This document shows, piece after piece, positions 50,569 to 59,724 of a stretch of DNA of 64,000 nt. Both the position numbers and the translations under genes were made by a program. Each line of letters opens with the position of its first letter. The stretch's first letter is position 1. The notes beneath the pieces were generated by a model, which saw nothing but the letters and a program-made list of their open reading frames with translations, was not told the DNA's origin and ran no database searches. The DNA comes from Piscinibacter sp. HJYY11 (GTDB lineage Bacteria; Pseudomonadota; Gammaproteobacteria; Burkholderiales; Burkholderiaceae_C). The stretch covers positions 4,638,746-4,702,745 of the forward strand of contig NZ_JAERQZ010000001.1 in NCBI RefSeq assembly GCF_016735515.1. The letters run 5' to 3'.

Positions 50569-51207
50569 ATGATCCCTCCGGTGCACGCCGCGACGACCGA
50601 TGACACGCCACCGCTGCTCGCCGCGGTGGGCCTGGCCTGCCGGCGCGGCGACCGGGTGCTGTTCAGAGGGCTCGACCTGCCGCTGCGGCGCGGCGAGGTG
50701 GTGTGGCTGCGAGGCGCCAACGGCCGGGGCAAGACGAGCCTGCTGCGCCTGCTGGCGGGACTGTCCACGCCGGAGGCCGGCCAGATCCGCCGCGAGGGTG
50801 AGCTCCTCTACGTGGCCCATGCTAACGCGCTGAAGGAAGACCTGTCGGTGCTGGAGTCGCTGCGCTTCCTCGCGCGGCTGCACGGCCGCGACGTCGACGA
50901 CGCCGCGTTGACCGAGGCGCTGCGCCAGTTCGGCATGGCCACGCGCCGCAACGCGCCGGTGCGCACGTTGTCGCAGGGCCAGCGCCGGCGGGTCGCGCTG
51001 TCGCGCCTCGCGCTCGCGCCGTCACCGGCGGTGTGGGTGCTCGACGAGCCCTTCGACGCGCTCGACGTCGAGGGCATCGCGTCGCTCAACGAGGTGATCT
51101 CGCAGCACGTGCAGCGCGGTGGCGCGGTGGTGTTGACAAGTCACCAGGCCGTGACGCTCGCCGAGCCGGTGCCGACCGTGCTGCAGCTGGACGAGGTGGC
51201 GGGATGA
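50569..51207 (+). CDS. ccmA: Cytochrome c biogenesis heme-export ATPase CcmA
   Basis: A 212-residue ABC ATPase with Walker A GANGRGKTSLLRLLAG, signature LSQGQRRRVALSRLAL, Walker B VWVLDEPFDALD and the switch histidine in LTSHQAV. Together with CcmB, C and D it drives release of the heme chaperone CcmE during cytochrome c maturation (System I). The assignment over other ABC ATPases rests on the immediately following ccmB, C and D. It is coupled to ccmB by overlapping stop and start. Confidence 0.92.
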   Translation: MIPPVHAATTDDTPPLLAAVGLACRRGDRVLFRGLDLPLRRGEVVWLRGANGRGKTSLLRLLAGLSTPEAGQIRREGELLYVAHANALKEDLSVLESLRFLARLHGRDVDDAALTEALRQFGMATRRNAPVRTLSQGQRRRVALSRLALAPSPAVWVLDEPFDALDVEGIASLNEVISQHVQRGGAVVLTSHQAVTLAEPVPTVLQLDEVAG

Positions 51208-51869
51208 GCGCGTTCACTGCGGTGCTCGCGCGCGACCTGCGCCTCGCGGCACGCCGCCGCATCGAAGCCCTGTTGCCCATCGCGTTCTTCACCGTGGCCG
51301 TGAGCCTCTTTCCTTTCGGCGTGGGCCCCGAGCCGCAGACGCTGCGCATCATCGCCCCCGGCGTGGTGTGGGTCTGCGCGCTGCTCGCGGCCATGCTGTC
51401 GGTGACCCAGCTCTACGCCACCGACCACGCCGACGGCTCGCTCGAGCAGATGCTGCTTTGCGGCGAGTCGCCGGTGCTGATCGCCACGGCCAAGGCGCTC
51501 GCGCACTGGCTGCTGACGGGGCTGCCGCTCATCGTGGTGGCGCCGCTCTTCGGCGTGATGTTCGACATGCGCGGCGAGGCCATTGCCGCCCTCACCTTCG
51601 GCCTCGTGCTGGGCACGCCCATCCTGAGCCTGCTCGGCGGCCTGGGCGCCGCGCTCACGCTGGGCTTGCGCAGCGGGGGCGTGCTGCTGATCCTGCTCAT
51701 CCTGCCGCTGTGCATCCCGGCGCTGATCTTCGGCGCGGGGGCGGTGGGCGCGGTGGAATCGGGCGTGTCGGCTGAAGGACACTACTCGCTGCTGGGCGCC
51801 TTGCTCATCGCCACCGCGCTGCTCGCACCCTGGGCCACGGCTGCAGCCCTGCGCATCTCGACCGATTGA
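51204..51869 (+). CDS. ccmB: Heme exporter protein CcmB
   Basis: A 221-residue membrane protein with six hydrophobic helices, the permease partner of CcmA. It starts MSAFTAVLARDLRLAARRR and has the conserved SLFPFGVGPEPQTLRIIAPGVVW, ATDHADGSLEQMLL and LTLGLRSGGVLLILLILPLCIPALIFG. It overlaps ccmA by four bases and sits 22 bases before ccmC. Confidence 0.93.
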   Translation: MSAFTAVLARDLRLAARRRIEALLPIAFFTVAVSLFPFGVGPEPQTLRIIAPGVVWVCALLAAMLSVTQLYATDHADGSLEQMLLCGESPVLIATAKALAHWLLTGLPLIVVAPLFGVMFDMRGEAIAALTFGLVLGTPILSLLGGLGAALTLGLRSGGVLLILLILPLCIPALIFGAGAVGAVESGVSAEGHYSLLGALLIATALLAPWATAAALRISTD

Positions 51870-51891
51870 CTCACCAACTGACGAGAACCTC

Positions 51892-52641
51892 ATGAACTCG
51901 CCATTGCGTCTGTACACCTTCGCCGCGCCGTCGCGCTTCTACCGGCTGGCGGGCACGCTGATCCCCTGGCTGTGGGCCGCGACCATCGTGCTTGCAGTCG
52001 TCGGGCTCTACATCGGCTTCTTCGTCGCGCCCACCGACGCGACGCAGGGCGAGGCGTACCGCATCATCTTCATCCACGTGCCCGCCGCGTGGATCTCGAT
52101 GGTGCTCTACCTGGCGATGGCCTTCTGGGCGGGCCTCGGCTGGGCCTTCAAGACGCGGCTCTCGTCGATGGTGGCGAGGGCCATCGCGCCGACCGGCGCA
52201 CTCTTCACCTTCATCGCGCTGTGGACGGGCGCCTTCTGGGGCAAGCCCACCTGGGGCACCTATTGGGTGTGGGATGCGCGGCTGACGTCGTACCTGATCC
52301 TGCTCTTCCTCTACCTCGGCTTCATCGCGCTCACCGAGGCGATCGACGATGCACGGCGTGCCGACAGCGCCGGCGCCCTGATCGCGCTGGTCGGTGCCAT
52401 CAACGTGCCCATCATCTATTTCTCGGTGAAGTGGTGGAACACGCTGCACCAGGGCGCGACCATCAGCATGACCGCCGCGCCCAAGATGGCCAGCACCATG
52501 CTGACCGCGATGCTGATCATGACCTTCGCCTTCTGGGCCTATGCGTTTGCGGTGGTCTTCATGCGAACGCGCGCGATCGTGCTCGAGCGCGAGCGCGAAG
52601 CCGACTGGGTGGCCGCCGAACTCAAGGGAGAAAAAGCATGA
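51892..52641 (+). CDS. ccmC: Heme lyase/transporter CcmC
   Basis: A 249-residue six-helix membrane protein of the heme-handling family. The tryptophan-rich WWD motif WGKPTWGTYWVWDARLTS lies between helices and binds heme for transfer to CcmE. IFIHVPAAWISMVLY and YFSVKWWNTLHQGATIS contain the conserved external histidines. It overlaps ccmD. Confidence 0.95.
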   Translation: MNSPLRLYTFAAPSRFYRLAGTLIPWLWAATIVLAVVGLYIGFFVAPTDATQGEAYRIIFIHVPAAWISMVLYLAMAFWAGLGWAFKTRLSSMVARAIAPTGALFTFIALWTGAFWGKPTWGTYWVWDARLTSYLILLFLYLGFIALTEAIDDARRADSAGALIALVGAINVPIIYFSVKWWNTLHQGATISMTAAPKMASTMLTAMLIMTFAFWAYAFAVVFMRTRAIVLEREREADWVAAELKGEKA

Positions 52642-52811
52642 ACTGGGGCAGCGCCTCCGAATTCTTTGCGATGGGAGGCTACGGCCTCTATGTGTGGGGC
52701 TCGTACGCCGTGGCCCTGCTGTGCATGCTGGCCGAGCCGCTGATGACCGCGGCCCGCCACAAGCGGGCCCGCCACAACGCCCTGCAGGCAGCCGAAGACG
52801 ACGGCCGATGA
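52638..52811 (+). CDS. ccmD: Cytochrome c maturation protein CcmD
   Basis: A 57-residue single-helix protein: FFAMGGYGLYVWGSYAVALLCMLAEPL, then a basic tail. This is the typical CcmD length and the GGYGLYVWGSY pattern fits. It stabilises the CcmABC-CcmE complex. Its start is inside the ccmC end, and its stop overlaps the start of a TonB receptor, where ccmE would normally follow. Confidence 0.92.
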   Translation: MNWGSASEFFAMGGYGLYVWGSYAVALLCMLAEPLMTAARHKRARHNALQAAEDDGR

Positions 52812-54892
52812 GCGGCCGCTTCGTGATGAAGGCGCTGCCCCGCGCCGTGTGGGGAGCCGTGTGCGTGCTGGCCTTGGGCACGGCGAGGGCGCAGGCTGTC
52901 GTCGAGCCGGCGGCCGCGGCCGCATCGGCGCCTGTGGAGGCACCGGCCGCGCCGGCGCCGGCGCCTGCGGCCAGCAGCCCCAGCCTGCCCCGGGTAGAGA
53001 TCACCGGCCGCAGCCAACGGGCGCCCACCAGCCGCAGCGTGATGACCGGCGATGAGCTGCGCACCGTGCCCGGCACCGCCGGCGACACGATGAAGGCCCT
53101 GCAGGCCCTGCCCGGCGTGGCGGTGGCCGACGACAGCAGCAGCGCCCCTGCCGTGCGCGGCTCGCGGCCGGACGACAACCTCTACTACGTCGACTTCCTG
53201 CCCGTCGGCTACCTCTTCCACATGGGCGGCCTGACGAGCACGATGCACAGCGAGCTCGTGCGCCAGTTCGACCTCTACAGCGCGGCCTTCGGCCCGGAGT
53301 ACGGCGACGCCATCGGCGCCGTGCTCGACGTGACCTTGCGCAACCCGCGCACCGACCGGCTCGGCGGCGTGCTCAACGTGAGCCTGTTCGGCGCCGATGC
53401 GCTGATCGAAGGGCCCATCAACGAGAAGCAGTCGTTCTACTTCGCGGTGAAGCGCAGCTACCTCGACCTGGTGCTCAACACGGTGGAAGACGACGACTCC
53501 GGCGTGATCGTCACCGTGCCGCGCTACTGGGACTATCAGGGCAAGTACATCTGGAACCTCAACGAGGACCACCGGCTGAGCTTCCATGCGACAGGCGCCG
53601 CCGACAAGCTCGACTTCCGCGTGCCCGGCGGCTCGACCCTGGGGACGCAAGACCCGGTGCTCGCCGGCGACAGTGCGATCGGCACCTCGTACGGCACCCA
53701 GGCCGTGGTGTGGGATGCCGACTTCGGCCCGCGCCTGCGCAACAAGCTGGCCGTCGGCAGCACGCTCGACCGCAACACCAGCTCGGTCGGGACCGCGCTG
53801 CGCGCGACCTCTCGTGCGTACACGACCTTCCTGCGCGAGCAGCTCAAGTTCAAGCTCGCCCCGCGGCACGACACGACGCTCGGCGGCTCGGTCGAGTCGA
53901 TCAAGCTCCGGTACGACATCGACGCGCAAAACGCCCGCTGCACCGAGTTCGAGCCCGATTGCGACTACACCAGCGCACCGCGACAGCAGGGGCGCGACAC
54001 GCTGCGCGCCCGATTCGGCAATGCCTACGCCAGCCACCGCTGGCAGGCCACCGACGCATGGGCGGTGAGCGTCGGGGCGCACCACACGCGAGACGGCTAC
54101 CTCGGCCGCCGCTACACCGAGCCGCGCATCGGCCTCGAATGGCAGGCGACGCCGGCGACCACCTACACCGCGGCATGGGGCCGCCACAACCAGTTCCCGG
54201 CGGGCGAACAGGTGATCGCCGGGTTTGGCAACACCGGCCTGTGGCACCTGCGCGCCACGCACAGCGTGCTCGGCGTGCAGCAGAAGCTGGCGAAGGGCTG
54301 GTCGTGGAAGCTCGAGGCCTACCAGAAGAAGTTCAGCGACTTCGTGGTCGCCGACCCGACGGTCAACTACATCAACGGCGGCAGCGGCCGCTCCCGCGGT
54401 GCCGAGCTGCTCATCAAGAAAGACCCGGCCGCCGGCGGCCGGCTCTCGGGCTGGTTCGCCTTGAGCCTGTCGAAGGCGCGCCGCCAGAACGACGTGACCG
54501 GGCGCGAGTTCCCGTTCGCGTTCGACCAGCCGGTGATCGCCCACCTGGTGGCGCAATACCGCATGAGCGAGCGCTGGATGTTCGGCGCGAAGTGGAGCTA
54601 CCACACCGGCTCGCCCTACACGCCCATCCTCCGCGGCGAGCAGGACCCGGCCGATGGCCGCTACCGCCCGGTCTACGGTGAATTGAACAGCGATCGACTG
54701 TCGCCCTACCACCGGCTCGACCTGCGCGCCGACTGGAAGCTCTCGCCGAGCTTCAGCTTCTACGGCGAGCTGATCAACGCGTATGCGCGCAAGAACCCTT
54801 CGGGCTACAGCTACAACGCCGACTACAGCCAGCGCAAGCTGGTGACGCAGCTGCCGCTGTTCCCGTCGTTCGGCGTGAACATCAGGTTCTGA
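52808..54892 (+). CDS. TonB-dependent receptor joined to the ccm operon
   Basis: 694 residues: signal peptide (AVWGAVCVLALGTARAQA), Ala/Pro linker, plug domain (VEITGRSQRAPTSRSVMTGDEL, LPGVAVADDSSSAPAVRGSRPDDNLYYVDF) and a C-terminal barrel ending GVNIRF with terminal phenylalanine. The ligand is unknown; nothing in the plug names it. Its ATG overlaps the ccmD stop by ATGA, so it should be co-translated with the heme-export genes, suggesting a heme or metal ligand. That link is inference. Confidence 0.87.
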   Translation: MSGRFVMKALPRAVWGAVCVLALGTARAQAVVEPAAAAASAPVEAPAAPAPAPAASSPSLPRVEITGRSQRAPTSRSVMTGDELRTVPGTAGDTMKALQALPGVAVADDSSSAPAVRGSRPDDNLYYVDFLPVGYLFHMGGLTSTMHSELVRQFDLYSAAFGPEYGDAIGAVLDVTLRNPRTDRLGGVLNVSLFGADALIEGPINEKQSFYFAVKRSYLDLVLNTVEDDDSGVIVTVPRYWDYQGKYIWNLNEDHRLSFHATGAADKLDFRVPGGSTLGTQDPVLAGDSAIGTSYGTQAVVWDADFGPRLRNKLAVGSTLDRNTSSVGTALRATSRAYTTFLREQLKFKLAPRHDTTLGGSVESIKLRYDIDAQNARCTEFEPDCDYTSAPRQQGRDTLRARFGNAYASHRWQATDAWAVSVGAHHTRDGYLGRRYTEPRIGLEWQATPATTYTAAWGRHNQFPAGEQVIAGFGNTGLWHLRATHSVLGVQQKLAKGWSWKLEAYQKKFSDFVVADPTVNYINGGSGRSRGAELLIKKDPAAGGRLSGWFALSLSKARRQNDVTGREFPFAFDQPVIAHLVAQYRMSERWMFGAKWSYHTGSPYTPILRGEQDPADGRYRPVYGELNSDRLSPYHRLDLRADWKLSPSFSFYGELINAYARKNPSGYSYNADYSQRKLVTQLPLFPSFGVNIRF

Positions 54893-54970
54893 CGACGTTC
54901 GCGGGCTGTGCTGCATCCAGGTGGTCGCATCCGACGTATCGAGGTGGCAGCGCGATACTCCGCCGATCCC

Positions 54971-55381
54971 ATGAGCCTCCTCATCTCTTCGCCCCTGGCC
55001 CGCGACGCGATCCGGCTGCTTGCCTGCTGGGTCGCGGTCATCCTGCTCGTGCAGGCGATGGCATCGGCGCTGGGGCGCGTGCAGGGGCCGCGGCACCTGC
55101 ACATGCAGGCCGAGGCGGTGGCGACGGTGCATGAGCACCGACATGACGACGGCGGCTGGGAGCGCCACGTGCACCTCTCGTCCATACCGGGTGCGACCCT
55201 GTACGACGAGGCGCAGCAACTCGGTGCCACGGCCGGCGCTGTGCTGTCGGCCATGGTGGCCATCGGTGCGTCATCGCACGACGTGGCCGCCGCGGATGCT
55301 GGCCACGTGATGTGTGCCTGCGCGGCGTGGAGCTGCATCACCCACACCGCCGGCTTGCCGGAGCGACCGCCCCGCGCCTGA
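54971..55381 (+). CDS. Histidine-rich small membrane protein between two TonB receptors
   Basis: 136 residues. An N-terminal transmembrane helix (AIRLLACWVAVILLVQAMASALG) is followed by a His-rich stretch (GPRHLHMQAE, VHEHRHDDGG, ERHVHLSS), a second hydrophobic region and a Cys-containing end (HVMCACAAWSC). The histidines and cysteines could bind Cu, Zn, Ni or heme. I do not recognise the family. It lies 78 bases after one TonB receptor and 80 before the next. Confidence 0.6.
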   Translation: MSLLISSPLARDAIRLLACWVAVILLVQAMASALGRVQGPRHLHMQAEAVATVHEHRHDDGGWERHVHLSSIPGATLYDEAQQLGATAGAVLSAMVAIGASSHDVAAADAGHVMCACAAWSCITHTAGLPERPPRA

Positions 55382-55461
55382 CGCTGTCCTGCCGAGCCCC
55401 TGCGCGCGCCGCAGGCCCTCACCACCGGCCTTCGCCCGAAGGCCTCCCGGACATCGTCTCC

Positions 55462-57525
55462 ATGAAGACCACCTTGCATCCCGTCGCGCTGGGCGTGCTG
55501 GCCCTGTGCGGCCCCGCCGTCGCGCAAACCACTCCGCCGCCGGCCCCTGCCAGCCACCAGGTGGCCGCCGTCCACCTCGACCCGGTCGAGGTCACCGGCC
55601 GCCACTACGACAACGCGGTCGGCACGTCCGACTCCGCGTCGCAAGGCGTGATCCGCGCCGAGCTGATGAAGAGCCGGCCCGCGCTGCGCCCGGGCGAGGT
55701 GCTCGAGTTCGTGCCGGGCGTCATCGTCACGCAGCACTCGGGCGACGGCAAGGCCAACCAGTACTTCCTGCGTGGCTTCAACCTCGACCACGGCACCGAC
55801 TTCGCGACCAGCATCAACGGCATCCCGGTCAACATGCCCTCGCACGGCCACGGCCAGGGCTACACCGACCTCAACTTCCTGATCCCCGAGGTGGTCGACC
55901 GCATCGAGTACCGCAAGGGCCCCTACTTCGCGAAGAGCGGCGACTTCTCCTCGGCCGGCTCGGCCGACATCGCCTACCGCACGCGCTTCGATGCGCCGTT
56001 CGCGTCGCTCACCATCGGCCAGCGTGGCTACCGGCGCGGCCTGGTCGGCGGCTCCACGCAGGTGGGCGGCGACCACACGCTGATGGGTGTGGTGGAGCTG
56101 CAGCGCAACGATGGCCCGTGGACGGTGCCTGAAGACCTGAAGCGCGCTAACGGCGTGCTCACCCTCAGCAGCGGCAGCAAGAACAAGGGCTGGAACGCGA
56201 GCCTCATGGCCTACGACGCGAGCTGGACGGCCACCGACCAGGTGCCCGAGCGCCTGATCCTCGAGGGGTACAACGGCCAGCCCTTCAGCCGCTTCGACAG
56301 CCTCGACCCCACCACCGGCGGCACGACGCGCCGTAGCAGCCTCTCGGGCGAGTGGCGCGACATCGGCAACGACAGCGCCACGCGCGTGTCGGCGTATGCG
56401 ATCGACTACCGGCTCTCGCTATTCTCCAACTTCACCTATGCGCTCGACCGGCCCGACGACCAGTTCTCGCAGCAGGACAAGCGCACCGTCTATGGCGTCT
56501 CGGCGAGCCACGCCGTCGACCATGCAGTGGGCCCGCTGCCCGCGCGAAGCGAGCTTGGCGTGCAACTGCGCCACGACCGCGCGCGCGTGGGGCTCTTCGA
56601 GTCGTCGGCGCGGGTGCTGGGCACGCCGGTGCGCGACGACAAGCTGCGCGAGACGATGCTCGGCATCTACGGCCAGACGGGCCTGGAGCTCACCCCCTGG
56701 CTGCGCACGGTGCTCGGCGTGCGTGCCGACAGCGTGCGCTTCACCGTCGACAACCAGATCGCGGGCGGCTCGGCGACCGACGGCGACCAGCAGCTCTCGC
56801 CCAAGCTCACGCTCGTGGCGGGGCCGTGGGCGAAGACCGAGCTCTTCTTCAACGCGGGCCGCGGCTTCCACAGCAACGATGCCCGCGGGGCCACCTCGCC
56901 CATTGACCCCGCGCCCGGCCTGTCGGCTTCGCGCGGCTACGAGGTCGGCGCGCGCACCGAGTGGATTCCGGGGCTGCAGAGCTCGCTCGCGCTGTGGAAG
57001 CTCGACTTCGACTCCGAGCTCGTCTACATCGGCGATGCCGGCAACACCGAAAGCTCGCTGCCCAGCAAGCGCCGCGGCGTGGAGTGGAACAACCGCTGGA
57101 CGCCCAACAGATGGCTGCTGCTCGACGCCGACCTCGCCTGGAGCCACGCCCGCTTCCGCCATGCGGGCGACGCCGACCGCATCCCCAACGCCATCGACAG
57201 GGTGGCTTCGGTCGCGCTGAGCGTGAAGGACCTGGCCGGCTGGTCGGCCAGCCTGCAGTGGCGCTACCTCGGCAGCGGTGCGCTGGTCGAAGACAACAGC
57301 GTGCGCTCGTACTCCTCAGCCACGACCAACCTGCGCGTGAGCAAGAAGCTCTGGCGTGATGCCGAGGTCACGCTCGATGTCTTCAACCTCTTCGATCGCG
57401 ACGTGTACGACATCCAGTACTACTACGAGTCGCAGCCGCCGCTGCTGGCCGGCCCCCGCGAAGACCGCCACGTGCACCCTGGAGAGCCCCGCACTGTGCG
57501 CCTCACGCTCAAGATGCCGTTCTGA
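55462..57525 (+). CDS. TonB-dependent receptor
   Basis: 687 residues. Signal peptide (MKTTLHPVALGVLALCGPAVAQ), plug domain (VEVTGRHYDNAVGTSDSASQG, FNLDHGTDFATSINGIPVNMPSHGHGQGYTDLNFLIPEVV) and a 22-strand-type barrel ending RLTLKMPF. The SHGHGQGYTDLNFLIPE plug segment defines a subgroup with unknown substrate. The upstream His-rich protein suggests metal or metal-complex uptake. It is convergent with a DJ-1/PfpI gene. Confidence 0.88.
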   Translation: MKTTLHPVALGVLALCGPAVAQTTPPPAPASHQVAAVHLDPVEVTGRHYDNAVGTSDSASQGVIRAELMKSRPALRPGEVLEFVPGVIVTQHSGDGKANQYFLRGFNLDHGTDFATSINGIPVNMPSHGHGQGYTDLNFLIPEVVDRIEYRKGPYFAKSGDFSSAGSADIAYRTRFDAPFASLTIGQRGYRRGLVGGSTQVGGDHTLMGVVELQRNDGPWTVPEDLKRANGVLTLSSGSKNKGWNASLMAYDASWTATDQVPERLILEGYNGQPFSRFDSLDPTTGGTTRRSSLSGEWRDIGNDSATRVSAYAIDYRLSLFSNFTYALDRPDDQFSQQDKRTVYGVSASHAVDHAVGPLPARSELGVQLRHDRARVGLFESSARVLGTPVRDDKLRETMLGIYGQTGLELTPWLRTVLGVRADSVRFTVDNQIAGGSATDGDQQLSPKLTLVAGPWAKTELFFNAGRGFHSNDARGATSPIDPAPGLSASRGYEVGARTEWIPGLQSSLALWKLDFDSELVYIGDAGNTESSLPSKRRGVEWNNRWTPNRWLLLDADLAWSHARFRHAGDADRIPNAIDRVASVALSVKDLAGWSASLQWRYLGSGALVEDNSVRSYSSATTNLRVSKKLWRDAEVTLDVFNLFDRDVYDIQYYYESQPPLLAGPREDRHVHPGEPRTVRLTLKMPF

Positions 57526-57528
57526 GCC

Positions 57529-57573
57529 AGCGCCTTGCCGCATCAGCAGCGGCGCTCCTAAGGGCAAGGCGCT
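57529..57573. terminator. Possible bidirectional terminator hairpin
   Basis: An 11-base perfect inverted repeat (AGCGCCTTGCC / GGCAAGGCGCT, 23-base loop) lies between the convergent receptor and DJ-1 genes; its right arm covers the end of the DJ-1 gene. There is no T run on either side, so its strength is unclear. Confidence 0.4.
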
Positions 57574-58658
57574 TCGGGACCGGCGTATTCCATCTCCAGC
57601 AGCACCCGGTCGCGGCGTGCGTCGCCGTGTCGCGCGGCGATCTCGCACAGCGTGCGGTCGAGCTGCGGCACCGGTTTGAGCGCGTTGTCCAGCGGCAAAC
57701 GGGGCGAGTCGTCGGGCGCGTGCGTCAGCAGCCGCAGCCCGCTGCGCAACTGCACCGCCCCCGAGGGCGAAGCCGCTTCGACGCGCACGCGCCCGGTGCG
57801 TGCCCATGCATCGGCCGCGAGTGCGAGGGCGATGTCGTCCATGCCGTCGTGCACGTCGACCTGCCAGCGCTCGTCGAGCCAGAAGGCGGCGCCCTGGCGC
57901 ACGTAGGCGAGGCCTCGCGAGAAGCTGAGCCCGAAACGGGCGCTGTCGTGCGTGGGGCCCCATGCAGACACGCCGAGCTCCTGCGCGACCGCGGCCGCAC
58001 GGACCGTGCCGCCGATCGCTTCGACCAGCGCCAGCATCGTGGGCACCGAGGCGGTGATGCCCGTGGATGTGGCCACGCCGCGGTCGATCAGGTAGCGCTG
58101 GTCGGGCACGTGCTGCGAACCGGGGTGGCGTTTCAGCAGCGTCTTGCGGTCGTACCAGTGGCCCGAGAAGCGGCGCCCGTCCAGCAGGCCCGCACGGCCC
58201 ACCACGCGTGCACCGGAGCAGATGCCAATCACCTTGGCGCCACGCTGTGCCTGCTGGTGCAGCCAGGTGGTGACGGCGGGGTCGTCGTCGCGCTCCATTG
58301 CCGGCACGATGATGTAGTCAGGTCCTTCCGGGTGGCGTTGTGCAAAGCGTTCGAAGCTCAATGCGCCGTCGATCTGCAGGGCAGGGAAGAGCTTCACGGT
58401 GCCCGCGCGCGGCGCCACGATGTGGACCTCGGCCACGTCGGCACGCTTGAGCACGGCGTGGGGCAGCAGCAGGTCGGTCATCTCGGTGCGGTCGTTCAAG
58501 GCCAGCACCGCCACCACCGGCCGCCGGCCGGGCTCGGGCCGCAGCGCCTCGATGAAGGTGGCGGGCGCGTGCGACGCGTTCACCGCGGGCGGCGCGGCCC
58601 ACGCATTGCCGGCGAGCGCGGCGAGGGCTGCAACTAACATGGACCGGGCAGATCTCAT
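57558..58658 (-). CDS. Secreted DJ-1/PfpI family protein
   Basis: 366 residues from the ATG at 58658 (AGGAAA upstream). A signal peptide (MLVAALAALAGNAWA) precedes a DJ-1/PfpI domain. VVAVLALNDRTEMTDLLLPHAVL replaces the usual start, and the nucleophile cysteine is in VIGICSGARVVGRAGLLDG, with FSGHWYDR after it. About 130 extra residues at the C-terminus have no HTH. This is a periplasmic DJ-1, not a regulator. It diverges from a GlxA-type regulator of the same fold across 40 bases. Activity unknown. Confidence 0.78.
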   Translation of the reverse strand: MRSARSMLVAALAALAGNAWAAPPAVNASHAPATFIEALRPEPGRRPVVAVLALNDRTEMTDLLLPHAVLKRADVAEVHIVAPRAGTVKLFPALQIDGALSFERFAQRHPEGPDYIIVPAMERDDDPAVTTWLHQQAQRGAKVIGICSGARVVGRAGLLDGRRFSGHWYDRKTLLKRHPGSQHVPDQRYLIDRGVATSTGITASVPTMLALVEAIGGTVRAAAVAQELGVSAWGPTHDSARFGLSFSRGLAYVRQGAAFWLDERWQVDVHDGMDDIALALAADAWARTGRVRVEAASPSGAVQLRSGLRLLTHAPDDSPRLPLDNALKPVPQLDRTLCEIAARHGDARRDRVLLEMEYAGPEAPCP

Positions 58659-58698
58659 TCCATCGTTTCCTGAAGTCATCGACCTCACGAGCCTAGGC

Positions 58699-59706
58699 AT
58701 GCCCGCCCTCACCGACAACGACGACAAGACCGCTGTTTCTGCCAGGACCATCGTGCTGGTCGTGTTCGATGGCGTCGAGTCGATCGACGTGGCCGGGCCG
58801 GCGAGCGTGTTCAGCAAGGCCGAGCTGTGGCGGCCCGGCAGCTACCGTCTGCACGTGGCGTCGCCGACCGGGGGCGCCGTCGCGACCAACGGTGGCCTCA
58901 CGCTCACCGACACCCTGGCCCTGCCGCAGCTACCGGACGACATCGACACGCTGATCGTGGCCGGCGGTGACGAGCCCGGCCTGCGCGCCGCCATCGCCGA
59001 GCAGGGCCTGGCCGACTGGCTCGTGCAGGCCGCACCGCGCGTGCGGCGCATTGCGAGCGTGTGCACCGGCGCGTTTGCACTCGCCGCCGCAGGGCTGCTC
59101 GACGACCGCGAATGCACCACCCACTGGCGCGTGTGCGACCTGCTGCAGCAGATGCGCCCGCAGGCCCGGATGCGGCACGACCGTGTCTTCGTGCGCGATG
59201 GTCCGGTGTGGACGTCGGCCGGCGTGACCACCGGCATCGAGCTGGCGATTGCGCTGGTGGAAGACGACCTCGGCCACGCCACGGCCATGGAGATCGCACG
59301 CACGCTGGCACTGCCCATGCTGCGCAGCGGCGCCGAACCTCAGCTCAGCGAAGCGCTGCGCGCGCAGGCCGGCGCCAGCCACCGGCTGCGCGAGCTGGTT
59401 GCGTGGATCGGCTTGCACCCGCTGGAAAACCTGTCGGTAGAGGTGCTGGCCGAGCGCGTGCAGATGAGCCCGCGCCACTTTGCCCGCGCCTTCGTGGCCG
59501 AGACGGGTTGCACGCCGGCCCGCTACGTCGAGCGCACGCGTGTGTCGAAGGCAGCGCAGCTCCTGTGCCAGACGCGCTGGACGCAGGAGAAGATCGCGAG
59601 CAGCAGCGGCTTCCGTTCGGTCGACGCGCTGCAGCGTGCGTTTGCGCGGCAGCACGGCGTGACGCCGCAGGCCTACCGAGACCGCGAGCGCCCCGCCTCG
59701 GCTTGA
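58699..59706 (+). CDS. GlxA-like transcriptional regulator (DJ-1/PfpI plus AraC HTH)
   Basis: 335 residues. An N-terminal DJ-1/PfpI sensor domain (VLVVFDGVESIDVAGPASVF, IASVCTGAFALAAAGLLDD with a nucleophile-elbow cysteine) is fused to an AraC/XylS DNA-binding domain (VEVLAERVQMSPRHFARAFVAETGCTPARYVERTR through KIASSSGFRSVDALQRAFARQHGVTPQAYRDR). It probably controls the divergent secreted DJ-1 gene. The effector is unknown. Confidence 0.9.
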   Translation: MPALTDNDDKTAVSARTIVLVVFDGVESIDVAGPASVFSKAELWRPGSYRLHVASPTGGAVATNGGLTLTDTLALPQLPDDIDTLIVAGGDEPGLRAAIAEQGLADWLVQAAPRVRRIASVCTGAFALAAAGLLDDRECTTHWRVCDLLQQMRPQARMRHDRVFVRDGPVWTSAGVTTGIELAIALVEDDLGHATAMEIARTLALPMLRSGAEPQLSEALRAQAGASHRLRELVAWIGLHPLENLSVEVLAERVQMSPRHFARAFVAETGCTPARYVERTRVSKAAQLLCQTRWTQEKIASSSGFRSVDALQRAFARQHGVTPQAYRDRERPASA

Positions 59707-59724
59707 GGCCCCGCCAACAGCACG

